Below are positions 28,313 to 40,582 of a stretch of DNA of 64,000 nt, piece after piece (the first letter of the stretch is position 1; every line of letters begins with the position of its first letter). A program made the position numbers and the translations under genes. This DNA comes from a bacterium BMS3Bbin14. Its GTDB lineage: Bacteria > Desulfobacterota > Desulfobulbia > Desulfobulbales > Desulfobulbaceae. The DNA lies in NCBI GenBank assembly GCA_002897615.1, contig BDTX01000021.1, positions 124,001 to 188,000 on the forward strand, given 5' to 3'. Under the pieces are notes generated by a model. That model did not search any database, was not told where the DNA came from, and was given only the letters and a program-made list of their open reading frames with translations.

Positions 28313-28603
28313 ATGAAGATTCGTCCGCTGAATGACCGTATTCTGGTCAAAAGACTGGAGGAAGAGGAAAAAACCGCAGGCGGGATCATCATCCCGGATT
28401 CAGCCAAGGAGAAACCGGCCGAGGGCAAGGTTATCGCCGTAGGTCCCGGCAAGCGGAATGATAATGGTGACCGGGTCGCCATGGATGTCAAAGAGGGGGA
28501 CCGCGTCTTGTTCTCCAAGTATGGCGGCACTGATGTTAAGATTGATGGCGAAGACTACCTCATTATGCGTGAGGATGACGTTCTTGGCATAGTTGAAAAC
28601 TAA
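28313..28603 (+). CDS. groES: Co-chaperonin GroES
   Basis: A 96-residue lid protein for GroEL. It shows [20 protein letters not shown], the mobile loop [20 protein letters not shown], and VAVGPG-like and [16 protein letters not shown] blocks. GGAGGA lies seven bases upstream of ATG 28313. It is followed by groEL after 28 bases. Confidence 0.97.
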   Translation: MKIRPLNDRILVKRLEEEEKTAGGIIIPDSAKEKPAEGKVIAVGPGKRNDNGDRVAMDVKEGDRVLFSKYGGTDVKIDGEDYLIMREDDVLGIVEN

Positions 28604-28628
28604 AATCATAGAGAAGGAAAGGAGTTAA

Positions 28629-30290
<1,662 letters not shown>

Positions 30291-30321
30291 CCTGTCCCTT
30301 CGACCCAAGCGTAGAACAGAG

Positions 30322-30364
30322 AGTCCTTTCCTCGTGATCAATGCGGGGAAAGGACTTTTTTTTT
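30322..30364 (+). terminator. groESL intrinsic terminator
   Basis: The stem AGTCCTTTCC / GGGAAAGGACT, with a loop of about 12 bases, is followed by nine T residues. Confidence 0.9.
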
Positions 30365-30430
30365 CTTGTTGACAAAAAACGAAAAATCTTGAAAAGTAGC
30401 ACGGTTCCAGGGAATTTTTATAAAATATAT

Positions 30431-30507
30431 GGCGATGTAGCTCAGATGGTTAGAGCATACGGCTCATATCCGTAGTGTCCGGGGTTCAATTCCCTGCATC
30501 GCCACCA
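30431..30507 (+). tRNA. tRNA-Met (anticodon CAT)
   Basis: A 77-nt cloverleaf with encoded CCA. It has acceptor GGCGATG/CATCGCC, D-arm AGCTCAGATGGTTAGAGCA, anticodon stem ACGG/CCGT with loop CTCATAT, and T-arm CCGGGGTTCAATTCCCTG. The lack of the initiator CCGGG-type anticodon stem indicates an elongator Met. tRNA-Ile with lysidine (also CAT) cannot be fully excluded. It forms the left border of the 31-36 kb accessory island. Confidence 0.93.
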
Positions 30508-30539
30508 TTACACATTCCAGTATCGTCCGATACTGTCCG

Positions 30540-30572
30540 AAAAGGCCCGAAATATCGGGCCTTTTTCTTTTT
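30540..30572 (+). terminator. Intrinsic terminator after tRNA-Met
   Basis: The stem AAAGGCCCGA / TCGGGCCTTT with a four-base loop is followed by TTTCTTTTT. Confidence 0.88.
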
Positions 30573-30682
30573 GACAAGGATACCACCGAGGCATATCTCA
30601 GATGAGTCGTGTCAGGTTTATTGTCACAGCGGCGATAAGCGGTCCTCTGTCATGTTTCGTTACTCCGCCCCATTGAGCATCA

Positions 30683-30898
30683 TCCCGAATTCGTGACTGC
30701 TTGGGTTAATATTGCATGCAATGTCTGGATATTTATTGCATTATCTCCGAATAAACGCATTTTTGCTCTGCACCGTGCCGCCCGGCGGGGCGCCCGAGAA
30801 CGGCGCAGCTGCTGCGTTGGCAACTCTTTGATATCACACCAGGATAATCAGCATCGTTGCCGCCTTGCATCTGCACCGTTCTCGAACGCTCACGGATC
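30683..30898 (-). mobile_element. Family A near-complete copy 3 (diverged ends)
   Basis: A copy of about 216 bp with all internal hairpins. The ends are damaged (CCCGAATTCGTGACT on one side, CGCTCACGGATC on the other). ATCAT occurs on both flanks and could be the old target duplication. It lies between tRNA-Met and the AAA ATPase gene. Confidence 0.82.
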
Positions 30899-30939
30899 AT
30901 CTCTTTACCTGTTGGTATCTCATGTTGACCTTAATGTAA

Positions 30940-32201
<1,262 letters not shown>

Positions 32202-32337
32202 AGTTACGAGTTGAGGGTAGTTTATCACCTCTGGTGAACGGTTACGATTTTTTAACAGATGGAAAAACCGGGCAAAATAAGAGTTGAAAATTATGGATCG
32301 GAAAACAAATGAGATATTCTGCTGAAAGGGCCAAAGA

Positions 32338-35300
32338 ATGACCATTCCACCTGGCCTGTATGAACAAGTCGTCAATACTGGTTTACAGCAAGAGCTTGAA
32401 GCACTTGGGCCTGAGTTCCAGGCAATGCTTGCTCAGATGGACCCTGCCGAAAGTCACTTTATCTTGGCCCAGTATGTTGGCCAATTTCTTAATGGATTGC
32501 TGGGCAGCATAACCGGAAGTGACAAACTTGAAAAACAGATCGCGGCATGTAATAGCCTGATAAAAAGTGCCGCAGCATGTATAGATGATTCTGCAGTTGA
32601 CCAGGCAACGGTGGCCAAAGGTGGCCAGCGACTTCTGGAAATATTTAATCCGATTTTTACCAGACATACCAAACCGGAAACTCCTCTCTCGGTCAGCTCT
32701 TTACTGACCGCAACTTCCCGGGACCCATCACTGGTTTCACAGTTAAAACAGGAAATCATGCATGCAGACCGAATAGACATTCTGATGTCATTCATCAAGT
32801 GGAGCGGGATCAGAATTATAAAAGATGAGCTGGAGGAATTTGTTGCCCATGGGAAATTGCGCGTTATTACCACGTCTTATCTTGGAGCTACTGATCTGAA
32901 GGCCATTCGTTATCTTCTTGGCTTGCCAAATACCAATGTTAAAGTTTCCTTTGATACAAAGCGGACAAGATTGCATGCCAAGGCCTATATTTTTCACAGA
33001 AACAGTGGTTTTGGGACGGCCTACGTGGGCTCCTCAAATATATCCAACCCGGCCATGACCGATGGCCTGGAATGGAATGTAAAAATATGTCAGTACGAGA
33101 CGCCCCATCTCTGGCGCAAAATCAATGCAACCTTTGAAACCTATCAGGTAGCAAAAGATTTTGAAGAGATAGATGCCAATGATCTCCCCCGCCTTGATGA
33201 GGCTTTACGCCAGGAAAAAGGCACCGGCAATACCGATCAGGAAAATTATCTCGTCTTTTTTGATATCACGCCATATCCCTATCAGCAGGAAATTTTAGAC
33301 AAACTGGAAGCTGAACGAGCCCTTCACAATCGAACAAGAAATCTGGTGGTTGCCGCCACTGGAACCGGAAAAACCGTTATCGCGGCCTTCGACTTTAAGC
33401 GAATCAGCAAGGATCACAATAACTGCCGATTGCTCTTTGTTGTTCATCGCGAAGAAATACTGCGCCAGGCAAGGGCGGTTTTCCGAAATATTCTCCGTGA
33501 CCAGAACTTTGGTGAGCTTTGGGTCGGCAAGGCTACTCCTGTTCACCGGGAACAACTCTTTGTCTCGGTGCAGACCCTTAGATCACAAAAACTCTGGCAA
33601 CAGGTTCCTGCTGATTTTTATGATTACATTGTCATCGATGAAACCCATCATGCCCCGGCTGGAAGTTATAGTGAACTGACCAGTTATTTTACCCCAAGGA
33701 TCTTACTCGGCCTGACAGCAACGCCTGAACGTGCCGATGGCGAGGACATTCTGCAATATTTTGATCGTCGTATCTGCGCAGAGATAAGATTGCCCGATGC
33801 CATAAACAGAAAACTGCTTTCTCCGTTTCAGTATTTTTGCATCACTGACAGTGTTGATTATTCTCAACTAACCTGGCAACGAGGCAGGTATGTCCAACAT
33901 GAATTGGAACGTGTTTTGATCACTGGCGATCATTTCCGGGCCAGGTTAATTGTTCAGAAGGCGAGAGAAATTTTACTGGATGTCAGTCGTGCCCGTGGGC
34001 TCTGTTTTTGTGTAAATAAAAGACATGCCTCGTATATGGCAGATCAGTTTCAGCAACACGGGATACCGTCCACGGCTCTTACTGCGGACACCCCCGCCGA
34101 AGAACGTAAAGCTGCCATTAGCAGATTGAAGAATGTAGAGATCAATTTCCTGTGCGTGGTTGATCTGTTCAATGAGGGTGTGGACATTCCGGAAATAGAT
34201 ACAATTATGTTTCTCAGGCCCACAGAAAGCCTGACTATTTATCTCCAGCAACTGGGCCGGGGGCTGCGCCTATGTGAGGGCAAAGCGCATCTGACCGTCC
34301 TGGATTTCATTGGCCAGTCGCACCAGAAATTCAACTTTGAAGCTCGGTTTCGAGCATTACTCGGCCAGACAGCCAATAGAATTGAAGATGAAATAAACAC
34401 GGCTTTCCCTTCCCTGCCCTCTGGTTGTGTCATCGAGATGGAGAAAGAGGCCCAGCGATATGTGCTGAACAACATCCGGCAGGCCCTTTCCCATGCCAAC
34501 AAGAATCAACTTGTTCGCCGCATTGCTTCCTTTCTCGCAGAAACTGGTTTGCAACCCACACTGAGAAATTTCATCACCTATCATCGCCTGGAACTTGATG
34601 ATATATACCGAAAAGGCTCCTGGTCCAGATTGTGCGCCAAAGCAGGCGTTAAGGAGAATTTCCAAGACCCTGATGAGGTCTTGCTCAGCAAAGGATTACG
34701 GCGTATGTGTCATCACAATTCACCATGGCAACTCAACAAAATGATTGAAGGATTGCAGGCGCTCAAGTCTGGTTATCCAATAACAAAATTTTCTAACCAG
34801 GAGAGGTCGATACTTACCCTGTTTACCTTCACCCTTTGGAACAACAGACCGCCGGGAAAATCTCTTGCTGAAAATATTAATCGACTGCTCAGGAATCCCA
34901 CTTTTGTAAAAGAGGCTGTGGAACTGGCGTCTTTTCTTGTTGAACGTTCGGATGCCATTGTTCATAAACCTGACCTCCCCTATCCCTGCCCTTTGTCTGT
35001 GCATGGCTGCTACACCAGGGATGAAATTATGATCGCGCTTGGCTATCTCACCTTTGAACAACGGGTTGCTGTTCGGGAGGGGGTAAAATATCTGCCGGAG
35101 ATTAAAACCGATATTTTGTTCATCACTTTGAATAAAACAGAAAAAGACTATTCTCCAACGACCATGTATGACGATTATGCATTGGATGAAACGCATTTTC
35201 ACTGGCAGTCGCAAAGTACAACCAGTGAAACATCACTAACTGGTAGACGCTATATCAATCATCAGCAACAGGGAAGCAATATCCTGCTCTTTGTCCGGGA

Positions 35301-35460
35301 GGTTAAAAAGCAAAACAATCTTGCCTGCCCCTATTTTTTCCTGGGTCCTGCAAATTATGTGAGTCATACGGGCAGTAAACCCATGTCGATTATCTGGTGT
35401 CTGCAGCATCCCATGCCAGGCAGACTGCTCCGAACCACCACCCGTCTGGCTGCGGCATAA
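32338..35460 (+). CDS. PLD-nuclease/superfamily 2 helicase (DUF3427 type)
   Basis: A 1040-residue fusion. Residues about 135-260 are a phospholipase-D-like nuclease with LHAKAYIFHRNSGFGTAYVG (H213, K215) and GSSN. The SF2 helicase covers about 310-670: VVAATGTGKTVIAAF (Walker A, about 339-346), VIDETHHAPAG (DEAH-like, 434-438), LLGLTATPERADGED, VVDLFNEGVDIPEIDTIMFL and QQLGRGLRL. A DUF3427-like C-terminal region completes it. Such proteins are thought to act on DNA, and several groups occur in defence loci. Eight bases separate its stop from the NUDIX gene, so the two are almost certainly co-translated. The AT-rich composition suggests acquisition. Confidence 0.9.
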   Translation: MTIPPGLYEQVVNTGLQQELEALGPEFQAMLAQMDPAESHFILAQYVGQFLNGLLGSITGSDKLEKQIAACNSLIKSAAACIDDSAVDQATVAKGGQRLLEIFNPIFTRHTKPETPLSVSSLLTATSRDPSLVSQLKQEIMHADRIDILMSFIKWSGIRIIKDELEEFVAHGKLRVITTSYLGATDLKAIRYLLGLPNTNVKVSFDTKRTRLHAKAYIFHRNSGFGTAYVGSSNISNPAMTDGLEWNVKICQYETPHLWRKINATFETYQVAKDFEEIDANDLPRLDEALRQEKGTGNTDQENYLVFFDITPYPYQQEILDKLEAERALHNRTRNLVVAATGTGKTVIAAFDFKRISKDHNNCRLLFVVHREEILRQARAVFRNILRDQNFGELWVGKATPVHREQLFVSVQTLRSQKLWQQVPADFYDYIVIDETHHAPAGSYSELTSYFTPRILLGLTATPERADGEDILQYFDRRICAEIRLPDAINRKLLSPFQYFCITDSVDYSQLTWQRGRYVQHELERVLITGDHFRARLIVQKAREILLDVSRARGLCFCVNKRHASYMADQFQQHGIPSTALTADTPAEERKAAISRLKNVEINFLCVVDLFNEGVDIPEIDTIMFLRPTESLTIYLQQLGRGLRLCEGKAHLTVLDFIGQSHQKFNFEARFRALLGQTANRIEDEINTAFPSLPSGCVIEMEKEAQRYVLNNIRQALSHANKNQLVRRIASFLAETGLQPTLRNFITYHRLELDDIYRKGSWSRLCAKAGVKENFQDPDEVLLSKGLRRMCHHNSPWQLNKMIEGLQALKSGYPITKFSNQERSILTLFTFTLWNNRPPGKSLAENINRLLRNPTFVKEAVELASFLVERSDAIVHKPDLPYPCPLSVHGCYTRDEIMIALGYLTFEQRVAVREGVKYLPEIKTDILFITLNKTEKDYSPTTMYDDYALDETHFHWQSQSTTSETSLTGRRYINHQQQGSNILLFVREVKKQNNLACPYFFLGPANYVSHTGSKPMSIIWCLQHPMPGRLLRTTTRLAAA

Positions 35461-35467
35461 TATTCTG

Positions 35468-35911
35468 ATGCATAAGATTATAGATGTCGCAGCGGCGGTA
35501 ATAAGAAAAAACGACCTGATTTTGGTCGCTCGCAGGGCACGTGGAGAGCATCTGGAACATAAATGGGAATTTCCCGGTGGAAAGATTGAACCGGAGGAAA
35601 CTCCGCAGGAATGCCTGCAGCGGGAACTTAAGGAAGAATTTTCAATTATTGCCAAGGCAGGCGGATTTATCGGCGAATCCATTTTTCATTACCCTGATAA
35701 ATCGATACGTCTATTGGCTCACGAGGTGAGATGGTTGGGCGGGGATTTTATCCTCCAGGTTCATGACAAGATTGCCTGGGTGACTCCGGAAGCACTTCTG
35801 AAAAAAGATCTGGCTGCCGCAGATATACCTATTGCGCAAATTGTGTATGAGAAAAATAGAACTACGATGCCTTGGTCGTCAACCGAAATTTTCTGTGATA
35901 GTCAGCATTGA
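35468..35911 (+). CDS. NUDIX hydrolase, MutT/8-oxo-dGTP diphosphatase-like
   Basis: A 147-residue (deoxy)nucleoside triphosphate pyrophosphohydrolase. The NUDIX box is GGKIEPEETPQECLQRELKE plus EF, preceded by HLEHKWEFPGG as in MutT. It starts at ATG 35468, eight bases after the helicase gene. The pairing suggests that the product handles a nucleotide made or sensed together with the helicase. General nucleotide-pool cleaning is the conservative reading. Confidence 0.92.
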   Translation: MHKIIDVAAAVIRKNDLILVARRARGEHLEHKWEFPGGKIEPEETPQECLQRELKEEFSIIAKAGGFIGESIFHYPDKSIRLLAHEVRWLGGDFILQVHDKIAWVTPEALLKKDLAAADIPIAQIVYEKNRTTMPWSSTEIFCDSQH

Positions 35912-36051
35912 AGGATATTTCATTGGTGCGGAGACGCAATATTATTTCACACGGTTACGGTATCAGTTTAATTGTCTGCATCTCTATAAAACCATTGTAA
36001 TCTCCAGTGATTGCGAGGGTTTTTTTTGGATGAGGTTGTCGGAGGGCTCAA

Positions 36052-36141
36052 ATGGGAAAAAAACCGGGGAAGAAGTCATCGCCGGGGCATAATGATTCCA
36101 CCATTGAATTCACGTCGGCCCTGATCAGCACAAACCAATGA
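36052..36141 (+). CDS. 29-residue small protein coupled to the MFS gene (candidate)
   Basis: ATG 36052 follows GGAGG by six bases and opens a frame of 29 codons (MGKKPGKKSSPGHNDSTIEF, then TSALISTNQ). Its TGA overlaps the start ATG of the transporter (ATGA). The transporter has no ribosome site of its own, so this frame probably serves as a coupling leader whatever the peptide does. The N-terminus is Lys-rich. No family is recognised. Confidence 0.45.
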   Translation: MGKKPGKKSSPGHNDSTIEFTSALISTNQ

Positions 36142-37316
36142 AGACCTCCTTTCTGCCGCGTACTGTTCTGGTCCTTGGCCTTGTGTCCTTTCTAAATGAC
36201 ACGTCCAGTGAGATGATAACTCCGCTGCTGCCCCTGTTTTTAACGGCCGCCCTCGGCGCCGGGCCGGCCGTGGTGGGGTTGGTGGAAGGCACGGCCGAGG
36301 CCACGGCCAGTCTGCTCAAGCTCTTTTCCGGATACATGGCGGACCGGGGCTGGAATCATAAGCGGCTGGTGCTGGGCGGGTACGGAATGTCCAATACCGC
36401 CCGCCCCCTGATCGGCCTGGCCCTGGGCTGGCCCTGGGTCCTGCTGCTGCGGTTTCTCGACCGGGCGGGCAAGGGACTTCGTACTTCGCCGCGTGACGCA
36501 CTTATTGCCGGCTCGGTCGATGGCGCCCGCTGTGGCCGTGCCTTTGGCTTTCATCGCGCCCTGGATAATGCCGGGGCCATGTTCGGCTCGCTTTGCGCCT
36601 ATGTTTTACTCAAATACGGCTTGCCCATGGGCCATGTTTTTCTCTGGTCTCTGGCCCCAGGCATTATGGCCGTCATGCTTTTATTCTTCGGCCTGAAAGG
36701 AACAGAGGTCAGGCCCCCGGCCAGCCAGCTTCCTGCCCTGCCGCCCCTGCGGTGGTCTGCTCTTGATTCTCGTTTGCGCGGCCTGATTCTGGCCACCGGC
36801 TGTCTCGCCCTGGCCAGCGCCCCGGAGGCCTTCCTGGTTCTCTGGGCCGCGGACCAGGGGCTGCGGATTGCCTGGGTGCCGCTGATCTGGGCGGCGGCCA
36901 GTGCGGTCAAGGCCCTGCTTGCGGCACCGGCCGGCAGCCTCTCGGATCATTTCGGCCGCGTGCCGGCCCTGCTGGTCGGATGGTCTCTGCGCATTGTCCT
37001 GCTGCTGGCCCTGGCTTATACCAGCCTTCATCACAGTGCCGACCTGGTGTGGATACTCTTCCTGGGTTATGCGGCGGCCCTGGCCTCTACGGAAGGCGCG
37101 GAACGTGCCCTGATCGGCGACCTGGCCCGTCGTGATGAGCGGGCCACAGCCTATGGTCTGTATCACATGACCATCGGCCTGGCCGCCCTGCCCGGCGCCT
37201 TTCTGTTCGGCGTGGTCTGGGAGCTCTGGGGGGCCGCTACCGCCTTTACTCTGAGTGCCGTTCTTGCCGCCGGAGCCATTGTCGTCCTGGTTCGGCAAAG
37301 TAAACGAAAACCATAA
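36138..37316 (+). CDS. MFS transporter
   Basis: A 392-residue, 12-helix major facilitator. The first helix carries LVSFLNDTSSEMITPLLPLF, a signature of a bacterial MFS subgroup. Loop 2-3 has SGYMADRGWNHKRLVLGGYG, and the DRAGKGLRTSPRDALIAGSV block follows helix 4. SLSDHFGRVPALLVGWSLR repeats the motif in the second half. The substrate is unknown. Translation is probably coupled to the 29-codon frame upstream. Confidence 0.9.
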   Translation: MKTSFLPRTVLVLGLVSFLNDTSSEMITPLLPLFLTAALGAGPAVVGLVEGTAEATASLLKLFSGYMADRGWNHKRLVLGGYGMSNTARPLIGLALGWPWVLLLRFLDRAGKGLRTSPRDALIAGSVDGARCGRAFGFHRALDNAGAMFGSLCAYVLLKYGLPMGHVFLWSLAPGIMAVMLLFFGLKGTEVRPPASQLPALPPLRWSALDSRLRGLILATGCLALASAPEAFLVLWAADQGLRIAWVPLIWAAASAVKALLAAPAGSLSDHFGRVPALLVGWSLRIVLLLALAYTSLHHSADLVWILFLGYAAALASTEGAERALIGDLARRDERATAYGLYHMTIGLAALPGAFLFGVVWELWGAATAFTLSAVLAAGAIVVLVRQSKRKP

Positions 37317-37416
37317 GCAGTAATTTTTTCCTGCCCCTATATTTGTTCAAGCAGGCGCTCTGATGCCGGCGCGGCATCGGCATGAAGTGTACCCCATACT
37401 TTCCGCCCGACATTTT

Positions 37417-38886
37417 TTACTCGTCGTTGAGAGAATCAAAATCAGCGAAATAATCCGCCTTCCCCTGGTGGATATCGTTGATGAGGCTTTGCGGACTCTG
37501 GATAAATTCGGAAATGCCCTTCCTGGCGCCATCATACATCTCTGATTTACCATGCGAGATGAGGTTGAGATGCCGCCATCTTTTGCAGTAGTAATCGATA
37601 ATATCAGGCAACTCGGTATAGACGCTTAACTCTGAATACCGATTCCCGTAACTTGATTTTTGCAGTTTTTCGATCGAGAGAATCTGGGTTTTATAGAAAT
37701 ACTCCAGAAACATCAACTCCGCCGGCATCCGGACATCGACACCGATACGTACCAGCTTCCGGAGCAGAAAGTGCAGGCAGATCTTGCCGAACTTCGTCAG
37801 GCGATAGGGCAGGTACAGTTCTCTGGGGCTCTTGAGTTCCAGGTAGGATTTAATCGTAAAAATAAGTTGGCTCAACTCAATCGGGTTACTGTCGACAAAA
37901 TGATAGGTCTGGGCGGAAAACTCCCCGCGATGTTCTAAAACATAATGGACAAAGGGCGGGATCTTCCTGGTATTGGAATAGGAATGCAGCACCCCCCGCC
38001 GGGTCATCATGAAGGGCATGGCCTGAGTGGCGACGGAAAACAGCAGCCGGTGAAACCCTTGAATTTTATGATCATGCTTGCCGTAAACTACGCCAAGCCT
38101 GATGATAGTGCAATCAAGCCCCCGGGTCTCCTGCAGGTTCCTCAGGCTCATTTCGGCCATCAGTTTCGACCGGGGATAAAAGGGGAGGTCCGCCGTCAGG
38201 GGCACATGATCCTCTTCCTTCAGATTATCGCCCATTGGCAGAACGGCGGCCGAGCTGAAGTGGATGTAGGGAATTTTCAAGGCCATGGCGGCCTTGGCCA
38301 GGTTGATACTGCCCAGATAGTTGACCTCGTAGGAAATCTGGGCATCACTGTCAATGGAGGCCAGGGCAGTATTAATAATGAAGTCTGGTTTGTATCTGCG
38401 AAAATAGAGCCGGATATCCTCGGGTTCTCTGAGGCTCAGGCGTTTACTGTTCGGGGCCAGGACTTCGACTTCATTTTTGGTCTCTGTCTTGAAATAATGC
38501 ATCAGCGCGCCGCCGATCAGGCCGGAGCCGCCAATGAGTACGCCAAATTTTTTTGTAGATATATCAACGATTCTGGCAGGTTTCTTGAGCCGTTTCAAGA
38601 GGACGAAAGGTTTTTGAAAGTTATCGCCCTCTTCCTCCTGGACCTTTTTATAAAAGATGCAGGTTTTGCAGGCATTGAATTTTTTGGCAAAGGTCCCCTG
38701 TACTTTGCCGCCACAGAAAGTGCCGGCCACGACCCAGCATGCCCTGCCGGCCTGCCGACCGCCGTGTTTGCCGTCAAGACGCTTTTCGGTGGCAACCGGG
38801 CAGATTCCCATTTTATCGGCCAGCAACTCCCCCGGTCCCCGACCGCATTTCATAACCTCCCAGCAATTCAGTTTTTTCTGTGTCAT
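37417..38886 (-). CDS. CW-type cysteine domain fused to NAD(P)-dependent epimerase/reductase (RmlD-like)
   Basis: A 489-residue fusion. Residues 1-90 hold paired CW motifs with eight or so cysteines (NCWEVMKCG, GICPV, RACWVVAGTFCGG, CKTCIFYKKV), a two-CW domain common in Desulfobacterota. Residues 105-360 form a short-chain epimerase/RmlD-like fold: the nucleotide loop VLIGGSGLIGGALMH, NYLGSINLAKAAMAL, and the catalytic pair in YPRSKLMAE (YxxxK). The C-terminal 130 residues match nothing that I know. The Cys domain may bind metal and sense redox state; the substrate is probably a nucleotide sugar. It stands alone and is convergent with the MFS gene. Confidence 0.83.
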   Translation of the reverse strand: MTQKKLNCWEVMKCGRGPGELLADKMGICPVATEKRLDGKHGGRQAGRACWVVAGTFCGGKVQGTFAKKFNACKTCIFYKKVQEEEGDNFQKPFVLLKRLKKPARIVDISTKKFGVLIGGSGLIGGALMHYFKTETKNEVEVLAPNSKRLSLREPEDIRLYFRRYKPDFIINTALASIDSDAQISYEVNYLGSINLAKAAMALKIPYIHFSSAAVLPMGDNLKEEDHVPLTADLPFYPRSKLMAEMSLRNLQETRGLDCTIIRLGVVYGKHDHKIQGFHRLLFSVATQAMPFMMTRRGVLHSYSNTRKIPPFVHYVLEHRGEFSAQTYHFVDSNPIELSQLIFTIKSYLELKSPRELYLPYRLTKFGKICLHFLLRKLVRIGVDVRMPAELMFLEYFYKTQILSIEKLQKSSYGNRYSELSVYTELPDIIDYYCKRWRHLNLISHGKSEMYDGARKGISEFIQSPQSLINDIHQGKADYFADFDSLNDE

Positions 38887-38909
38887 CTCATTCGTTTCCC
38901 TGAAGATTT

Positions 38910-39024
38910 CCTGAATCCGTTATCGGGCGCCCCGGTGAAGACCAGAAAATACGTTTATTCAGCAATAATGCCATAAATTCCACATATCGCATGGAGTATT
39001 ACCTCACGCCGTCACGATTCAAGG
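38910..39024 (+). mobile_element. Family A deletion derivative (115 bp)
   Basis: The left tip CCTGAATCCG is joined to ttatcgggcgccccggtgaa, then the AT-rich hairpin and the right tip GTCACGATTCAAGG. The left hairpins are deleted. Flanking 5-mers GATTT and AATTT match at four of five positions. Confidence 0.78.
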
Positions 39025-39424
39025 AATTTTTCAGACTGGTAACTGTTGATAACCTTGTAAAATATTTTCTGAAAGCACCTCTTTTGTGGACGATAATGAT
39101 GAGAACAAAACGCTTCAATGTCCAGTCCTGGACACGTAACATGTATAATCAACAGATTCTAGCAGGGCCTGGTCGCCTTGTTTATGGGCTCTGCACGTGA
39201 AATGGAAAATACAATTCAAGTAAAATCGCCATGGTTTATCGAGGAAGCATTTTTATTTGAAGACACATATCCTATTTTCTTGTCAGCTTTTATTGTGTGT
39301 CATATAATATATTAACAATGATAACCAAATCCAGCCAATATGTAAAAAAGTGTTTTGCCGGCCTGCTGTCAGTAGGGAGTCGAAACTGTTTTGACGGCAT
39401 AACCAAAACAGCTGGCCGAGTATT
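39025..39424. other. Intergenic stretch without a recognisable gene
   Basis: 400 bases between two family A copies. The only frames use codons from the adjacent repeat or are short and AT-rich. No RNA gene, promoter or terminator could be supported. Confidence 0.5.
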
Positions 39425-39644
39425 CCTGGATCCGTGAGCGTTCGAGAACGGTGCAGATGCAAGGCGGCAACGAGGTTGATTATCCTGGTGTGATATCAAC
39501 TTTGTTGCCAACGCAGCAGCTGCGCCGTTCTCGGGCGCCCCGCAGGGCGGCGCGGTGAAGACCCAAAAATGCATTTATTCATCAATAATGCAATAAAGTC
39601 CATAAGTTGCTTGGAGCATCACCTCAAGCCGTCACGGATTCAGG
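39425..39644 (+). mobile_element. Family A MITE-like element, complete copy 4 (best preserved)
   Basis: A 220-bp complete copy from CCTGGATCCGTGAGCG to GCCGTCACGGATTCAGG, with all hairpins intact. GTATT lies on both sides (39420-39424 and 39645-39649), a perfect 5-bp duplication. Confidence 0.93.
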
Positions 39645-39731
39645 GTATTATGAATGGTGTTATGTCTGGAGATTTTTTTTACGGAAAATAGATTTATTTC
39701 GTTTGGGTAATCTATGCAATGAGGGCAAGTT

Positions 39732-40526
39732 ATGGCAGCCAAACAACGTCTTGGTGAACTCCTCGTCGAAGCTAACCTGATCACCGAAACTGATCTGGGT
39801 AAAGCTCTTCGTCTCCAGGTCGGGGGAAATCGCAGGCTTGGTTATCTCCTGATTAAAATGGGCTTTATCAGTGAGGATCAACTGCATTCGGTTCTGTCGC
39901 GCCAATTGGGCCTGGAGATTGTCGATGTCGCGTCGGAATTCTCCCCGACCGTCAAGAAAGTCCTGCCAAAATATCTTTGCAAGAGATACAGCGTCATTCC
40001 CCTGATGACAGGGGAAAATAACACTCTGAAAGTAGCCATGGTTGACCCGTCCGATAGTGAAGCCGTTTCGGATATTGAAAAGTACACCGGCAAAATAATC
40101 CAGCCCGTACTGGCCCCCAAAAGTGATATTGAATCAAATATACGTTCACGCATTCCCTGGTCATTCCGGGATATCTTCAACTCGCAGGCTTCGTTGCGGC
40201 TGACGGCTGCCGCCACCGCCATAGCTCTTCTCATGGTCATTTTTACCGCCATGCAGTTTTATCAGGATCGAAAACGCATGGAGTACGGCAATGTAACCAT
40301 TTTCCCACATTCGATTACCTATGCGAATCATGAACTGATCCTCGGGTTTAATGACCAGAACAAAGTGTCTCTTTTTGGACACGGTTCATATTCTTCCGGA
40401 TATTATTCCGTCACCTTTAATAATATACAATCTCTCAAAAAATTTCTTAATTCCAAAAAGGATGATTTTTCAGCCATCCAGCTCAAATGGCTTTCTTGGG
40501 CCATGACTAATCCGCAAGGCATTTAA
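39732..40526 (+). CDS. MshEN-domain membrane protein (putative c-di-GMP binder)
   Basis: A 264-residue protein. Residues 1-130 match the MshEN/GspE N-terminal domain: QRLGELLVEANLITETDLGK, then RRLGYLLIKMGFISEDQLHS and LSRQLGLEIVDV, the doubled RLG..L pattern that binds cyclic di-GMP in MshE-type ATPases. No ATPase domain follows. Instead there is one membrane helix (about 155-175, LRLTAAATAIALLMVIFTAM) and a C-terminal part of about 85 residues, probably across the membrane, of unknown type. Signal reception by c-di-GMP is inferred. GAGGGCAAG upstream includes a usable ribosome site. Confidence 0.82.
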   Translation: MAAKQRLGELLVEANLITETDLGKALRLQVGGNRRLGYLLIKMGFISEDQLHSVLSRQLGLEIVDVASEFSPTVKKVLPKYLCKRYSVIPLMTGENNTLKVAMVDPSDSEAVSDIEKYTGKIIQPVLAPKSDIESNIRSRIPWSFRDIFNSQASLRLTAAATAIALLMVIFTAMQFYQDRKRMEYGNVTIFPHSITYANHELILGFNDQNKVSLFGHGSYSSGYYSVTFNNIQSLKKFLNSKKDDFSAIQLKWLSWAMTNPQGI

Positions 40527-40582
40527 TCGAGATAGTGCTCCTGTCGGAATGGTCTTTTTGCCCGATATTCCGGAGTTTACGT

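Noticed and set aside
38991-39200. A 69-codon frame near 39.1 kb
   Set aside because: Its start lies in a family A right end and the rest has no recognisable features.
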